15,411 bases of DNA from Paracoccaceae bacterium (GTDB taxonomy: Bacteria; Pseudomonadota; Alphaproteobacteria; Rhodobacterales; Rhodobacteraceae): assembly GCA_026982255.1 (NCBI GenBank), contig JALSHL010000191.1, positions 1 to 15,411 on the forward strand, written 5' to 3'. The translations under genes and the position numbers were made by a program. This document shows, one piece after another, positions 1 through 7,258 of the stretch. Every line of letters starts with the position of its first letter. The stretch's first letter is position 1. The notes below the pieces were generated by a model that worked only from the letters and a program-made list of their open reading frames with translations, was not told where the DNA came from and did no database searches.

Positions 1-477
1 GGTCATGTCGTCCATCGCGACCTCGCGCCCGCATTCCTGCGCGAAGGCCAGCCCGCAGAGGCCGCGTGTGGTGCCCATGGCCAGCATCTCGCCGAAGGGG
101 GAGTCGAACCAGCCGGTGCGGATCGTCAGCCCCGCGCCGCCACGGGCGTATTCGCCGGGGGACATGGCCTCCCATCTGACAAACAGATCGTGCAGGCGCG
201 AGGCGCCGGACAGGCCGGTTTCGCCGGCGGTTTCCAGCACCGAGAACCGCTCGCGCAGCAGGTTTCGGGCGTGGTCCAGCGCCAGATATTGCTGATAGCG
301 TTTCGGGCTGACCCCGACCCACTGGCTGAACACCCGCTGGAAATGCGCCGGTGACAGGCCGACGGCGGCGGCGGTCTGTTCCAGCGTCGGCTGTTCCGGC
401 GCGCAGGAGTCGATAAAGGCAATCGCGCGGGCGACCAGCGCATAGTGATAGGGGGTCTTGCTGTCGATCCGGTTCAT
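1..477 (-). CDS. Ada-like AraC-HTH / methylated-DNA-protein cysteine methyltransferase (3' end cut by window start)
   Basis: The first 159 codons of a minus-strand gene are present; the ATG is complementary to 475-477 and is preceded by AGGGTG as ribosome site. Residues about 14-112 form an AraC-type double helix-turn-helix (TLEQTAAAVGLSPAHFQRVF, then a second helix pair ending SPGEY). From about residue 117 (LTIRTGWFDSPFGEMLAMG) the sequence reads as the N-terminal part of an O6-alkylguanine-DNA methyltransferase domain. The PCHR-type active-site cysteine would lie beyond the window, so catalysis cannot be checked. Unlike E. coli Ada there is no N-terminal phosphotriester-repair domain in front of the HTH. 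The family's suicide methyltransferase removes alkyl groups from O6-guanine. The HTH suggests the protein also binds DNA, perhaps at its own promoter. It is divergent from nth, another DNA-repair gene. Confidence 0.88.
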   Translation of the reverse strand, partial: MNRIDSKTPYHYALVARAIAFIDSCAPEQPTLEQTAAAVGLSPAHFQRVFSQWVGVSPKRYQQYLALDHARNLLRERFSVLETAGETGLSGASRLHDLFVRWEAMSPGEYARGGAGLTIRTGWFDSPFGEMLAMGTTRGLCGLAFAQECGREVAMDDMT

Positions 478-505
478 GTCGCACCCTGTTGTCGTCTGAA
501 TGACC

Positions 506-523
506 AATCTAGCGCAAATGCGC
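506..523. promoter_or_regulatory. Candidate operator between the Ada-like gene and nth
   Basis: The 113-base divergent gap contains the palindrome GCGCAAATGCGC (512-523). It overlaps AAT-N5-GCAA (506-517), close to the recalled E. coli Ada-box form AAT-N6-GCAA but one base shorter in the spacer. On the minus strand TAGATT (511-506) could be the -10 of the Ada-like gene, and there is no good -35 in front of it, as expected for an activator-dependent promoter. The sequence is seen directly; its role as a binding site is inference. Confidence 0.3.
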
Positions 524-590
524 CGTCCCGCCACCCGAATCCTGCGCATTGGGCTTGCCAAGGGTTTCGCTGTCGTGGCAGGTGGAGGCC

Positions 591-1235
591 ATGACCGCAC
601 AACTCGACTATATGACCATCCGCGAGATCTTTCGCCGTTTCCGGGCCAGCGAGCCGGAACCGAAGGGGGAGCTGGACCACGTCAACGCCTATACCCTTGT
701 GGTGGCGGTGGCCCTGTCGGCGCAGGCGACGGATGTCGGGGTGAACAAGGCGACGAAAGAGCTGTTCAGGATCGCCGACACGCCGGAAAAAATGCTGGCG
801 CTGGGCGAGGAAGGGCTGATCGAGCATATCAAGACCATCGGCCTGTTCCGCAACAAGGCGAAGAATGTCATCAAGCTCAGCCGGATTCTGGTGGAGGAAT
901 ACAATAGCGAGGTGCCCTCGTCCCGCGCGGCGCTGGTCAGCCTGCCGGGGGTGGGGCGCAAGACGGCGAATGTGGTGCTGAACATGTGGTTCCGCTATCC
1001 GGCGCAGGCGGTGGATACGCATATCTTCCGTTTCGGCAACCGCACCGGCGTGGCGGCGGGCAAGGATGTGCTGGCCGTCGAGCGCGCGATCGAGGACAAC
1101 GTGCCGGTCGAATTCCAGCAACACGCCCACCACTGGATGATTCTGCACGGGCGGTATATATGCAAGGCGCGCAAACCCGTTTGTGCCAACTGTATTATTG
1201 CCGACCTGTGTCGTTCCGAGGATAAAACAATATGA
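591..1235 (+). CDS. nth: Endonuclease III (base-excision DNA glycosylase/AP lyase)
   Basis: This is a 214-residue protein, close to the 211 of E. coli Nth. It excises oxidised pyrimidines and nicks the abasic site in base-excision repair. The helix-hairpin-helix LPGVGRKTANVVLN (118-131) carries catalytic Lys124, and the conserved Asp142 is in AVDTHIFR. The C-terminal cysteines C191-x6-C198-x2-C201-x5-C207 match the [4Fe-4S] loop. ATG 591 was chosen because GGTGGAGG sits directly upstream and the length fits the family. A TTG at 549 would add 14 residues with no family resemblance. An ATG at 612 is also possible. The stop overlaps the next gene's start (ATGA at 1232-1235), so the two are translationally coupled. 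No strong promoter could be picked in the gap shared with the divergent Ada-like gene. Confidence 0.97.
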   Translation: MTAQLDYMTIREIFRRFRASEPEPKGELDHVNAYTLVVAVALSAQATDVGVNKATKELFRIADTPEKMLALGEEGLIEHIKTIGLFRNKAKNVIKLSRILVEEYNSEVPSSRAALVSLPGVGRKTANVVLNMWFRYPAQAVDTHIFRFGNRTGVAAGKDVLAVERAIEDNVPVEFQQHAHHWMILHGRYICKARKPVCANCIIADLCRSEDKTI

Positions 1236-2224
1236 AAAAGTACAAAGTTGTCGGTATCGGCAATGCCATCGTGGATGTTCTGGCCCATATCGAGGAGGAC
1301 TTCCTGACCGACAACGGAGTCGAAAAGGGCATTATGCAGCTGATCGACACGGCGCGGGCGAATGAACTCTATGCCGCCATGGGACCGGCCAAGGAAATCT
1401 CCGGCGGGTCGGCGGCGAATACCATTGCGGGCCTTGCGATGCTGAAGGTGCCGACGGCCTATGTTTCCAAGATCAAGGATGACCAGCTGGGCGCGATTTT
1501 CGCGCATGACATCCGCGCACAAGGGGCGGTTTTCGAAACGCCGCTGGCGCCGAAGGGCCATGCCGACGAGACGGGGCGCTCGATGATTCTGGTGACGCCG
1601 GACGGGGAGCGTTCGATGAATACCTATCTCGGCGTGTCGGAGTTCCTGACGCCGGACGACATCGACGAGGGGATGATGGCCGATACCGAGTGGCTGTATC
1701 TGGAGGGCTACCGTTTCGATGGACCCGAGAGCCATGCGGCCTTTGCCAAGGCGATCAATGCCTGTCGCGGGGCGGGGGGCAAGGTCTCGATCACCCTGTC
1801 GGATCCCTTCTGTGTGGAGCGGCACCGCGCGGCGTTTCTGGCCATGATCCGCGCCGACATCGACCTGCTGTTCTGCAACGAACACGAGTTGAAAGCCCTG
1901 TATGAAACCGATGATCTGGGCGTTGCCATGACCCTTGCGGCGGCGGATGTGGAAATCGTGGCCTGCACCGTGGGCGAGCGCGGGGCCTATATCGCCAGCG
2001 GCGGGCAGGAAATCCATGCACCGGCCGTTTCCACGCATGTGGAGGACGTCACGGGGGCCGGCGATCTGTTTGCCTCGGGCTTTTTCTACGGGCTTGTCAA
2101 CAACCGCGATTACCTGACTTGCGGGCGCATGGGCTGCGTCGCGGCGGGCGAGGTGATCAGCCATATCGGCGCGCGCCCCGAGGCCGATCTCGGTGCGTTG
2201 TTTGCCGCCGAAGGGCTGGTTTAG
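1232..2224 (+). CDS. PfkB-family carbohydrate/nucleoside kinase, adenosine-kinase-like
   Basis: This 330-residue ribokinase-fold enzyme would phosphorylate a sugar or nucleoside with ATP in the cytoplasm. Seen: the N-terminal strand VGIGNAIVDV, PfkB signature 1 around GGSAANT (58-64), the NxxE motif NEHE (216-219, Mg/phosphate) and signature 2 DVTGAGDLF (272-280), with Asp278 as the expected catalytic base and GAG as the anion hole. The overall pattern resembles the adenosine-kinase branch common in alphaproteobacteria (purine salvage), but the substrate cannot be fixed from sequence alone; 2-keto-sugar or ribose kinases share these motifs. The start codon overlaps the nth stop by four bases, so it is expressed with nth. 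The pairing has no obvious metabolic logic. Confidence 0.9.
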   Translation: MKKYKVVGIGNAIVDVLAHIEEDFLTDNGVEKGIMQLIDTARANELYAAMGPAKEISGGSAANTIAGLAMLKVPTAYVSKIKDDQLGAIFAHDIRAQGAVFETPLAPKGHADETGRSMILVTPDGERSMNTYLGVSEFLTPDDIDEGMMADTEWLYLEGYRFDGPESHAAFAKAINACRGAGGKVSITLSDPFCVERHRAAFLAMIRADIDLLFCNEHELKALYETDDLGVAMTLAAADVEIVACTVGERGAYIASGGQEIHAPAVSTHVEDVTGAGDLFASGFFYGLVNNRDYLTCGRMGCVAAGEVISHIGARPEADLGALFAAEGLV

Positions 2225-2253
2225 CCTGCGCCCCTATACATTGGCGGGCTTTC

Positions 2254-2316
2254 CGGCTAGAAGCCGCGCAAATCCATTGTTTCGCGGCGAAACCCCGCGC
2301 GGCACTCCTGCCGCGC
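2254..2316 (+). other. Three tandem hairpins in the leader of the RNA helicase gene
   Basis: Within the 126-base gap before the helicase three perfect stems follow one another: CGGCT-AGA-AGCCG (2254-2266), GTTTCG-CGG-CGAAAC (2279-2293) and GCGCGGCA-CTCC-TGCCGCGC (2297-2316). None is followed by a T-run, so they are not textbook intrinsic terminators of the kinase gene. They could form a structured 5' leader of the helicase mRNA, a Rho-linked 3' end, or an mRNA-stability element. Only the base pairing is observed. Confidence 0.4.
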
Positions 2317-2350
2317 CCGATCCGCGACCCGTATTCCGAAAGAGAATGAC

Positions 2351-4102
2351 ATGACCGAGACTACAAGCGTCCATCCGGCGCTGGCGCAAGCGTTGGAAAA
2401 ACGCGGATATGCCGAAATGACCCCCGTGCAACATGCGGTGCTGGCCCCCGAACTGGAGGGCGCCGACCTGCTGGTCTCGGCGCAGACCGGATCGGGCAAG
2501 ACCGTGGCTTTCGGGCTGGCGATCGCGCCGACGCTGCTGGGCAAGGCGGAGAAATTCCCCTATGTTCCTGCGCCCGTCGCCCTTGCCATCGCACCGACGC
2601 GCGAGCTGGCCCTGCAGGTGAAGCGCGAACTGGAATGGCTGTATGAAAGCACCGGCGCGACGATTGCGTCATGCGTTGGCGGCATGGACTACCGCGCCGA
2701 GCGGCGCACACTGGAACGGGGCGCGCAGATCGTTGTCGGCACGCCGGGGCGGTTGCGCGACCATATCGAGCGCGGCTCGCTGGACCTGTCGATGATCCGC
2801 GCCGTGGTGCTGGACGAGGCGGACGAGATGCTGGACCTCGGGTTCCGCGACGAGCTTGAGTTTATTCTCGGTTCCGCCCCCGAAGACCGCCGCACGCTGC
2901 TGTTTTCCGCCACGGTGCCGCGCTCCATCGCCAGTCTGGCGGAACGCTACCAGCGCGACGCGGTGCGGGTGAAAACCGAGGCCGAGCAGAAACAGCATGT
3001 GGATATCGAATACCGCGCCCTGACCGTTGCCCATAACGACGAGGAAAACGCGATTATCAACCTGTTGCGGTTCTACGAGGCGCAAAACGCCATCGTGTTC
3101 TGCAACACCCGCGCGGCGGTAAACCATCTGACCGCGCGCCTGACCAACCGCGGCTTTTCCGTTGTGGCCCTGTCCGGCGAGTTGTCGCAGAACGAACGCA
3201 CCCACGCCCTGCAGGCCATGCGCGACGGGCGGGCGCGGGTCTGTGTTGCCACCGATGTGGCGGCGCGCGGCATCGATCTGCCCAATCTGGAACTGGTGAT
3301 CCATGCGGACCTGCCGAAAAACCGCGAAAGCCTGCTGCACCGGTCCGGCCGCACGGGGCGCGCGGGGCGCAAGGGGATCAGCGCGCTGATCGTGCCGGTG
3401 CGCTCGCGTCGCCGCACCGAACGGCTGCTGCAGAATGCCAGGGTCAACGCCACATGGGACACGCCGCCAAGCGCCGACGATGTGTTGCGCCGCGATGACG
3501 AACGGATTTTGCAGGATGCCACGCTGCATGAGCCCCTGAGCGAGGCCGAGGCCGAATTCGCGCAGGAACTGCTGAACCGTTTCGGCGCGCAGCAGATTGC
3601 CGGCGCGCTGGTCAAGGCCTATCGCAAGGGTCGCTCGGCCCCTGAGGAGTTGCGCGCCCCCTCCGAGGCCGACAACAAGCCGCGTGCGCGCAACGATTTC
3701 GATGGCGGGGTCTGGTTCTCGCTGTCTATCGGCCACAAGCAGAAGGCCGAGCCGCGCTGGATGCTGCCGATGCTGGCCAAGAACGGCAAGCTGAAGAAGG
3801 GCGAGATCGGCTCCATCCGTATCCAGCAGATGGTCAGCTATGTCGAGATTTCCCCGAAAGCCGCCGAGCGGTTCATCAAGGCGATCGGGCCGGAGATGAA
3901 GCTGGAGAAAACCATCACGATCAGCCGGATCGACGGCATCCCCGACGTGGTGAAAAACGCCCCGAAAGAGCGCAAACCCTTCAAGGGCCGCAAGCCGCAT
4001 CGTGGCAAGCCGGACGGGAAACCGCGCAAAAAGGATTTCGACAAGCCCAAGGGCAAGGCGGCGAAGAAAAAACGTCCGAAAAAGAAAGACAAAAAACAGT
4101 AA
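2351..4102 (+). CDS. DEAD-box ATP-dependent RNA helicase with C-terminal RNA-binding domain and basic tail
   Basis: The 583-residue protein has the full DEAD-box set: Q motif (MTPVQ, Gln26), motif I AQTGSGKT (44-51), Ia PTREL (82-86), TPGR (131-134), DEAD (155-158), SAT (186-188), ATDVAARGID (300-309) and HRSGRTGRAGR (330-340). Residues about 450-530 (GGVWFSLSIG to ISRIDGIP) resemble the small DbpA/CsdA-type RNA-binding domain. From about 535 the tail is almost entirely K/R/P/G, likely for non-specific RNA binding. It would unwind RNA duplexes in ribosome assembly or mRNA decay, like DeaD/CsdA; I cannot decide between DeaD and DbpA types. The start has AAAGAG six bases upstream. The gene is not coupled to its neighbours, and its leader holds three hairpins. 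Confidence 0.95.
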   Translation: MTETTSVHPALAQALEKRGYAEMTPVQHAVLAPELEGADLLVSAQTGSGKTVAFGLAIAPTLLGKAEKFPYVPAPVALAIAPTRELALQVKRELEWLYESTGATIASCVGGMDYRAERRTLERGAQIVVGTPGRLRDHIERGSLDLSMIRAVVLDEADEMLDLGFRDELEFILGSAPEDRRTLLFSATVPRSIASLAERYQRDAVRVKTEAEQKQHVDIEYRALTVAHNDEENAIINLLRFYEAQNAIVFCNTRAAVNHLTARLTNRGFSVVALSGELSQNERTHALQAMRDGRARVCVATDVAARGIDLPNLELVIHADLPKNRESLLHRSGRTGRAGRKGISALIVPVRSRRRTERLLQNARVNATWDTPPSADDVLRRDDERILQDATLHEPLSEAEAEFAQELLNRFGAQQIAGALVKAYRKGRSAPEELRAPSEADNKPRARNDFDGGVWFSLSIGHKQKAEPRWMLPMLAKNGKLKKGEIGSIRIQQMVSYVEISPKAAERFIKAIGPEMKLEKTITISRIDGIPDVVKNAPKERKPFKGRKPHRGKPDGKPRKKDFDKPKGKAAKKKRPKKKDKKQ

Positions 4103-4114
4103 CCAAGTTGCAGC

Positions 4115-4144
4115 TTGAAATACGCGATTATCTTGCACTAACTT
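4115..4144 (+). promoter_or_regulatory. Possible promoter of the TetR-family gene
   Basis: TTGAAA (4115-4120), an 18-base spacer and TAACTT (4139-4144) lie in the 78-base gap after the helicase. The gap is more AT-rich than its surroundings and also contains near-repeats AGTTGCAG (4106-4113) and ACTTGCAG (4141-4148), which could be regulator contacts. No perfect palindromic operator was found. Autoregulation would be typical for the family but is not shown. Confidence 0.3.
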
Positions 4145-4180
4145 GCAGGGAGCCGCAGGAACGAGCGCGAAAGGTCGGCC

Positions 4181-4783
4181 ATGACTGTCAGAACCCGCAA
4201 ATCCGCCCCCGAACGCAAGGCGGAAATCGTCGAAACCGCGATCCGTCTGGCGGCGGATATCGGCCCCGACCGCCTGACGACCGAGCAGCTGGCGACGGAG
4301 ATCGGCATCTCGCAGCCCGCGATTTTCCGGCATTTTCCGACAAAGGACGCGATCTGGGAAAACGTGGCCGAGCGGATTTGCAAGCTGATGGGCAGCCGGA
4401 CCTCGGTCGATACCGGTGCCGCGCCGGATGTTCTGGTGCGCCGGATGGTGGCCGCGCAACTTGATTTCATCAAGACCACCCCCGCCGTGCCCGCAATCCT
4501 GTTTTCGCGCGAGTTGCACGCCCAGAACGACACCCTGCGCCAGATTTTCGCAAACCTGATGTCGGGACGTCAGAAACGCATGGCCGGTGTTTTCGCCAAA
4601 GGGGTGGAGAGCGGCGTTTTCCGCAAGGACCTCGATACCGATGCCGCCGCCTATCTGGTGCTGACGCTGATACAGGGGCTGGCGATGCGCTGGTCGCTGG
4701 AAAACCGCGCTTTCGATCTGGTTTCGGAGGGCGAACGGTTGCTGGATTTGCAGATGCACGCCTATCTGGCCACACCGGAGTAA
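4181..4783 (+). CDS. TetR/AcrR-family transcriptional regulator
   Basis: At 200 residues this has the usual TetR size. Residues 13-58 form the N-terminal HTH: the recognition part reads LTTEQLATEIGISQPAIFRH (32-51), followed by FPTKDAIW, the classic end of the TetR_N domain. The C-terminal part (about 65-200) is helical and would bind a ligand and dimerise; its ligand cannot be read from sequence. AAGG lies a few bases before the ATG. The gene stands between the helicase and ubiE, each separated by 78-91 bases, so it is probably its own unit. Possible targets are its own promoter or the ubiE promoter. In many alphaproteobacteria mutM is the neighbour of ubiE, so a regulator in this place is a small departure. 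Confidence 0.93.
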   Translation: MTVRTRKSAPERKAEIVETAIRLAADIGPDRLTTEQLATEIGISQPAIFRHFPTKDAIWENVAERICKLMGSRTSVDTGAAPDVLVRRMVAAQLDFIKTTPAVPAILFSRELHAQNDTLRQIFANLMSGRQKRMAGVFAKGVESGVFRKDLDTDAAAYLVLTLIQGLAMRWSLENRAFDLVSEGERLLDLQMHAYLATPE

Positions 4784-4812
4784 ATACATTGTGCGGGCGC
4801 GTCCGTCGGCAA

Positions 4813-4841
4813 TTGTAACTTGGCCGAAACCCCTGTAATCC
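4813..4841 (+). promoter_or_regulatory. Likely promoter of ubiE-ubiB
   Basis: TTGTAA (4813-4818), an exact 17-base spacer and TAATCC (4836-4841) form a plausible sigma-70-type promoter 34 bases before the ubiE start. The -35 box lies inside an imperfect inverted repeat, TCGGCAA (4806-4812) and TTGGCCGA (4820-4827), which could be an operator; the neighbouring TetR protein is one candidate. The ribosome site GGGGGA (4862-4867) stands seven bases before the ATG. Confidence 0.45.
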
Positions 4842-4874
4842 TGTGTCGAACATGGACCCCCGGGGGATCGGAAT

Positions 4875-5621
4875 ATGAGCGACGCCAAAACCACCCACTT
4901 CGGTTTCAAGACCGTGGACGAGAACGCCAAGGCCGGAATGGTCCACGGGGTTTTCACCAATGTTGCCTCCAAATACGACATCATGAACGACGCCATGAGC
5001 CTTGGTATCCATCGCATCTGGAAGGATGCAATGATGGACTGGCTGGCACCGCGCAAGGGTATGAAGCTGCTGGATGTGGCCGGCGGCACCGGCGATATTT
5101 CCTTCCGGTTTCTGGAACGGGCCGGCGGCGGCCATGCAACGGTGTTCGACATGACCCAGTCCATGCTGGACGAGGGGCGCAAGCGGGCCGAAGCGGCGCA
5201 GTTGCAGGACAGCCTCGACTGGGTGTGCGGCGATGCGATGGCCCTGCCGTTCGAGGATAATACTTTCGACGCCTATACCATCAGTTTCGGCATTCGCAAC
5301 GTCACCCGCATACAGCACGCGATTGACGAGGCCTATCGCGTGCTGAAACCCGGCGGGCGGTTTTTGTGTCTGGAGTTCTCGGCCATTCCCAATCCGGCGA
5401 TGCAATGGGCCTATGACCGCTACAGCTTCAACGTGATTCCGCGGCTGGGCGAGGTGATCGCCAACGACCGTGACAGCTACCAGTATCTGGTCGAGTCGAT
5501 CCGCAAGTTTCCCAAGCAGGACGAATTCGCGGCAATGATCCGCAAGGGCGGTTTCGAGCAGGTGAAATACCGCAACCTGTCGCTGGGCATCGCGGCGCTG
5601 CATTCGGGCTGGAAAATATGA
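4875..5621 (+). CDS. ubiE: Ubiquinone/menaquinone biosynthesis C-methyltransferase UbiE
   Basis: A 248-residue SAM-dependent methyltransferase that C-methylates the demethylated benzoquinol ring in ubiquinone synthesis (and demethylmenaquinone where present). Seen: the UbiE signature YDIMNDAMSLGIHRIWKD (34-51), SAM motif I LDVAGGTGDI (66-75), acidic residues at FDMT (91-94) and GDAMALPF (119-126), FGIRNV (138-143), and the second signature RVLKPGGRFLCLEFS (155-169). The C-terminus HSGWKI matches the usual UbiE ending in position. Length is typical (E. coli 251). The stop overlaps the ubiB start (ATGA at 5618-5621), so the two are translationally coupled. Alphaproteobacteria generally make ubiquinone only, so that is the likely product. 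Confidence 0.97.
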   Translation: MSDAKTTHFGFKTVDENAKAGMVHGVFTNVASKYDIMNDAMSLGIHRIWKDAMMDWLAPRKGMKLLDVAGGTGDISFRFLERAGGGHATVFDMTQSMLDEGRKRAEAAQLQDSLDWVCGDAMALPFEDNTFDAYTISFGIRNVTRIQHAIDEAYRVLKPGGRFLCLEFSAIPNPAMQWAYDRYSFNVIPRLGEVIANDRDSYQYLVESIRKFPKQDEFAAMIRKGGFEQVKYRNLSLGIAALHSGWKI

Positions 5622-7138
5622 GAGGGCCGCACAATATCTGGCGGCTGATCCGCACCGGCGCCACCTTTGAACGCGCGGGCGCCATGAAGGTGGCGCTGGA
5701 GGCGATGAATGCGCCACGTTCCGTGCGGATTGTGGCGCGGATTATCGGCTGGCCGGTGCAGTGGCTGGGGCTGCGGGGCGATCCCTCGCAACCGCCGGTG
5801 CTGCGGGCGCTGACGGCGCTTGGCCCCGCCTACATCAAATTCGGGCAGCTGATGTCCACCCGTCCCGATGTGGTCGGGCCGGAACTGGCGCACGAGTTGC
5901 GGGTGTTGCAGGACAAGCTGCCGCCGTTCCCCACCGACGAGGCCAAGGCCGAGGTGGAGAAGGAACTCGGTATCGGCATAGACGAGGTGTTCTCGGAGTT
6001 TTCCGAACCGGTTGCCGCGGCCTCGCTGGCGCAGGTGCACAAGGCGGTGGTGCGGGACAGCGGCCGTGTGGTCGCGGTGAAGGTGCTGCGACCGGGCATC
6101 GAGCGGGCGTTTTTGCGCGATGTCGATGCCTTCTATCTTGCCGCCGCCATCATCGAGTTTGTCGCGCCGTTTTCCCGCCGCCTGCGTCCGCGCGCGGTGA
6201 TCGAGCATTTCCACGGTGTGGTGAAGGGGGAACTGGACCTGCGGATGGAGGCCTCGGCCGCCGACGAATTCGCCCACAACACCCGCAACGATCCCGGGTT
6301 TTCCGTGCCGGCGCTGATCTGGGAACTGTCGGCGCGCCGTGTGATGACCACCGAGTGGGTCGAAGGGATTCCGCTGGGCGACATTCCCGCGATTCTGGCC
6401 ACGGGGCAGGACCCTGTAGAATTCGCCAGTCGTATCCTGCAAACTTTCCTGACCCATGCGCTGCGCGACGGGTTTTTCCATGCGGATATGCATCAGGGCA
6501 ACCTGAAGCGCGGGCCGAACGGCGATCTGATTGCGCTGGATTTCGGTATCATGGGGCGGATCGACACCTATACCCGCCGCGTTTACGCCGAGATCCTGTT
6601 CGGTTTCCTGCAACGGGACTACCGCCGCGTCGCCGAGGTGCATTTCGAGGCGGGCTATGTCCCCGCCGATCAGGATGTGGAGGCTTTCGCGCAGGCGCTG
6701 CGCTCGGTGGGCGAGCCGATTTTCGATTATGACGCGCGGCAGGTCTCCATGGGGCGGCTGTTTGCGCATCTGTTCGAGGTGACGGAACAGTTCGGCATGC
6801 AGACCCGCACCGAGCTGATCCTGCTGCAACGCACGATGGTGGTAGTGGAGGGCGTGGCCCGCACCCTGTCCGAGGACATCAATATGTGGGAGGTCTCGCG
6901 TCCGGTGATCGAGACCTATATCCGCGACAATATCGGCCCGAAGGCCATGGCCCGCGATCTGGGCGCGACCTTGCGGGTGCTGACCCGTTTCGGTCCGCGC
7001 CTGCCCGAACTGGCCGAGGCGGCGTTGCGCAGGGCCAGCACCGGGGGCGAGCCGGAGCCGAAGCGGCAAAACGGTCTGGTCTGGGGACTGGGCGGAGCCT
7101 TGATCGGGGTGATTGTGGCGCTGCTGTTTACCGGATAG
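5618..7138 (+). CDS. ubiB: UbiB, atypical kinase-like/ATPase protein of ubiquinone biosynthesis
   Basis: A 506-residue ADCK/COQ8-type protein needed for ubiquinone synthesis; the family acts as an ATPase helping the Coq/Ubi enzymes and lipids rather than as a normal protein kinase. Seen: the KxGQ motif KFGQ (74-77), the alanine-rich loop AAASLAQVH (133-141) that replaces the glycine loop, VAVKV with Lys155, ELDLRMEA (205-212), the catalytic loop HADMHQGN (288-295) and DFG (308-310). A hydrophobic segment at about 486-505 is a likely single C-terminal membrane anchor (E. coli UbiB has more hydrophobic C-terminal sequence). The catalytic loop has M and Q where the recalled consensus is HADPHPGN. 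In other alphaproteobacteria coaBC and dut often follow ubiB; here tRNA-Arg follows. Confidence 0.96.
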   Translation: MRGPHNIWRLIRTGATFERAGAMKVALEAMNAPRSVRIVARIIGWPVQWLGLRGDPSQPPVLRALTALGPAYIKFGQLMSTRPDVVGPELAHELRVLQDKLPPFPTDEAKAEVEKELGIGIDEVFSEFSEPVAAASLAQVHKAVVRDSGRVVAVKVLRPGIERAFLRDVDAFYLAAAIIEFVAPFSRRLRPRAVIEHFHGVVKGELDLRMEASAADEFAHNTRNDPGFSVPALIWELSARRVMTTEWVEGIPLGDIPAILATGQDPVEFASRILQTFLTHALRDGFFHADMHQGNLKRGPNGDLIALDFGIMGRIDTYTRRVYAEILFGFLQRDYRRVAEVHFEAGYVPADQDVEAFAQALRSVGEPIFDYDARQVSMGRLFAHLFEVTEQFGMQTRTELILLQRTMVVVEGVARTLSEDINMWEVSRPVIETYIRDNIGPKAMARDLGATLRVLTRFGPRLPELAEAALRRASTGGEPEPKRQNGLVWGLGGALIGVIVALLFTG

Positions 7139-7144
7139 GCGCGA

Positions 7145-7173
7145 TTGACCCTGCCGGATGCCACGGCTAGAAC
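7145..7173 (+). promoter_or_regulatory. Promoter of tRNA-Arg(CCT)
   Basis: TTGACC (7145-7150), a 17-base spacer and TAGAAC (7168-7173) lie right after the ubiB stop and eight bases before the mature tRNA 5' end. Box quality, spacing and position make this one of the best promoter calls in the window. Confidence 0.7.
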
Positions 7174-7181
7174 ACGCCGGA

Positions 7182-7258
<77 letters not shown>

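Noticed and set aside
549..590. TTG start giving Nth 14 extra residues
   Set aside because: The extra residues do not resemble Nth N-termini, and the ATG at 591 has GGTGGAGG directly upstream and gives the family length.
4857..4866. CCCCCGGGGG palindrome before ubiE as an operator or hairpin hiding the ribosome site
   Set aside because: It has no loop bases, so it cannot fold well on itself, and its G half is more simply the ribosome site of ubiE.
2669..5182. Open minus-strand frame of 837 codons opposite the helicase, TetR and ubiE genes
   Set aside because: It runs across three well-supported plus-strand genes, is rich in R, H, Q, G and A as expected for antisense of GC-rich coding DNA, and shows no family motif.
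5477..7069. Long minus-strand open frame opposite ubiB
   Set aside because: Antisense of a clear UbiB gene; composition is typical of shadow frames and no domain is recognisable.
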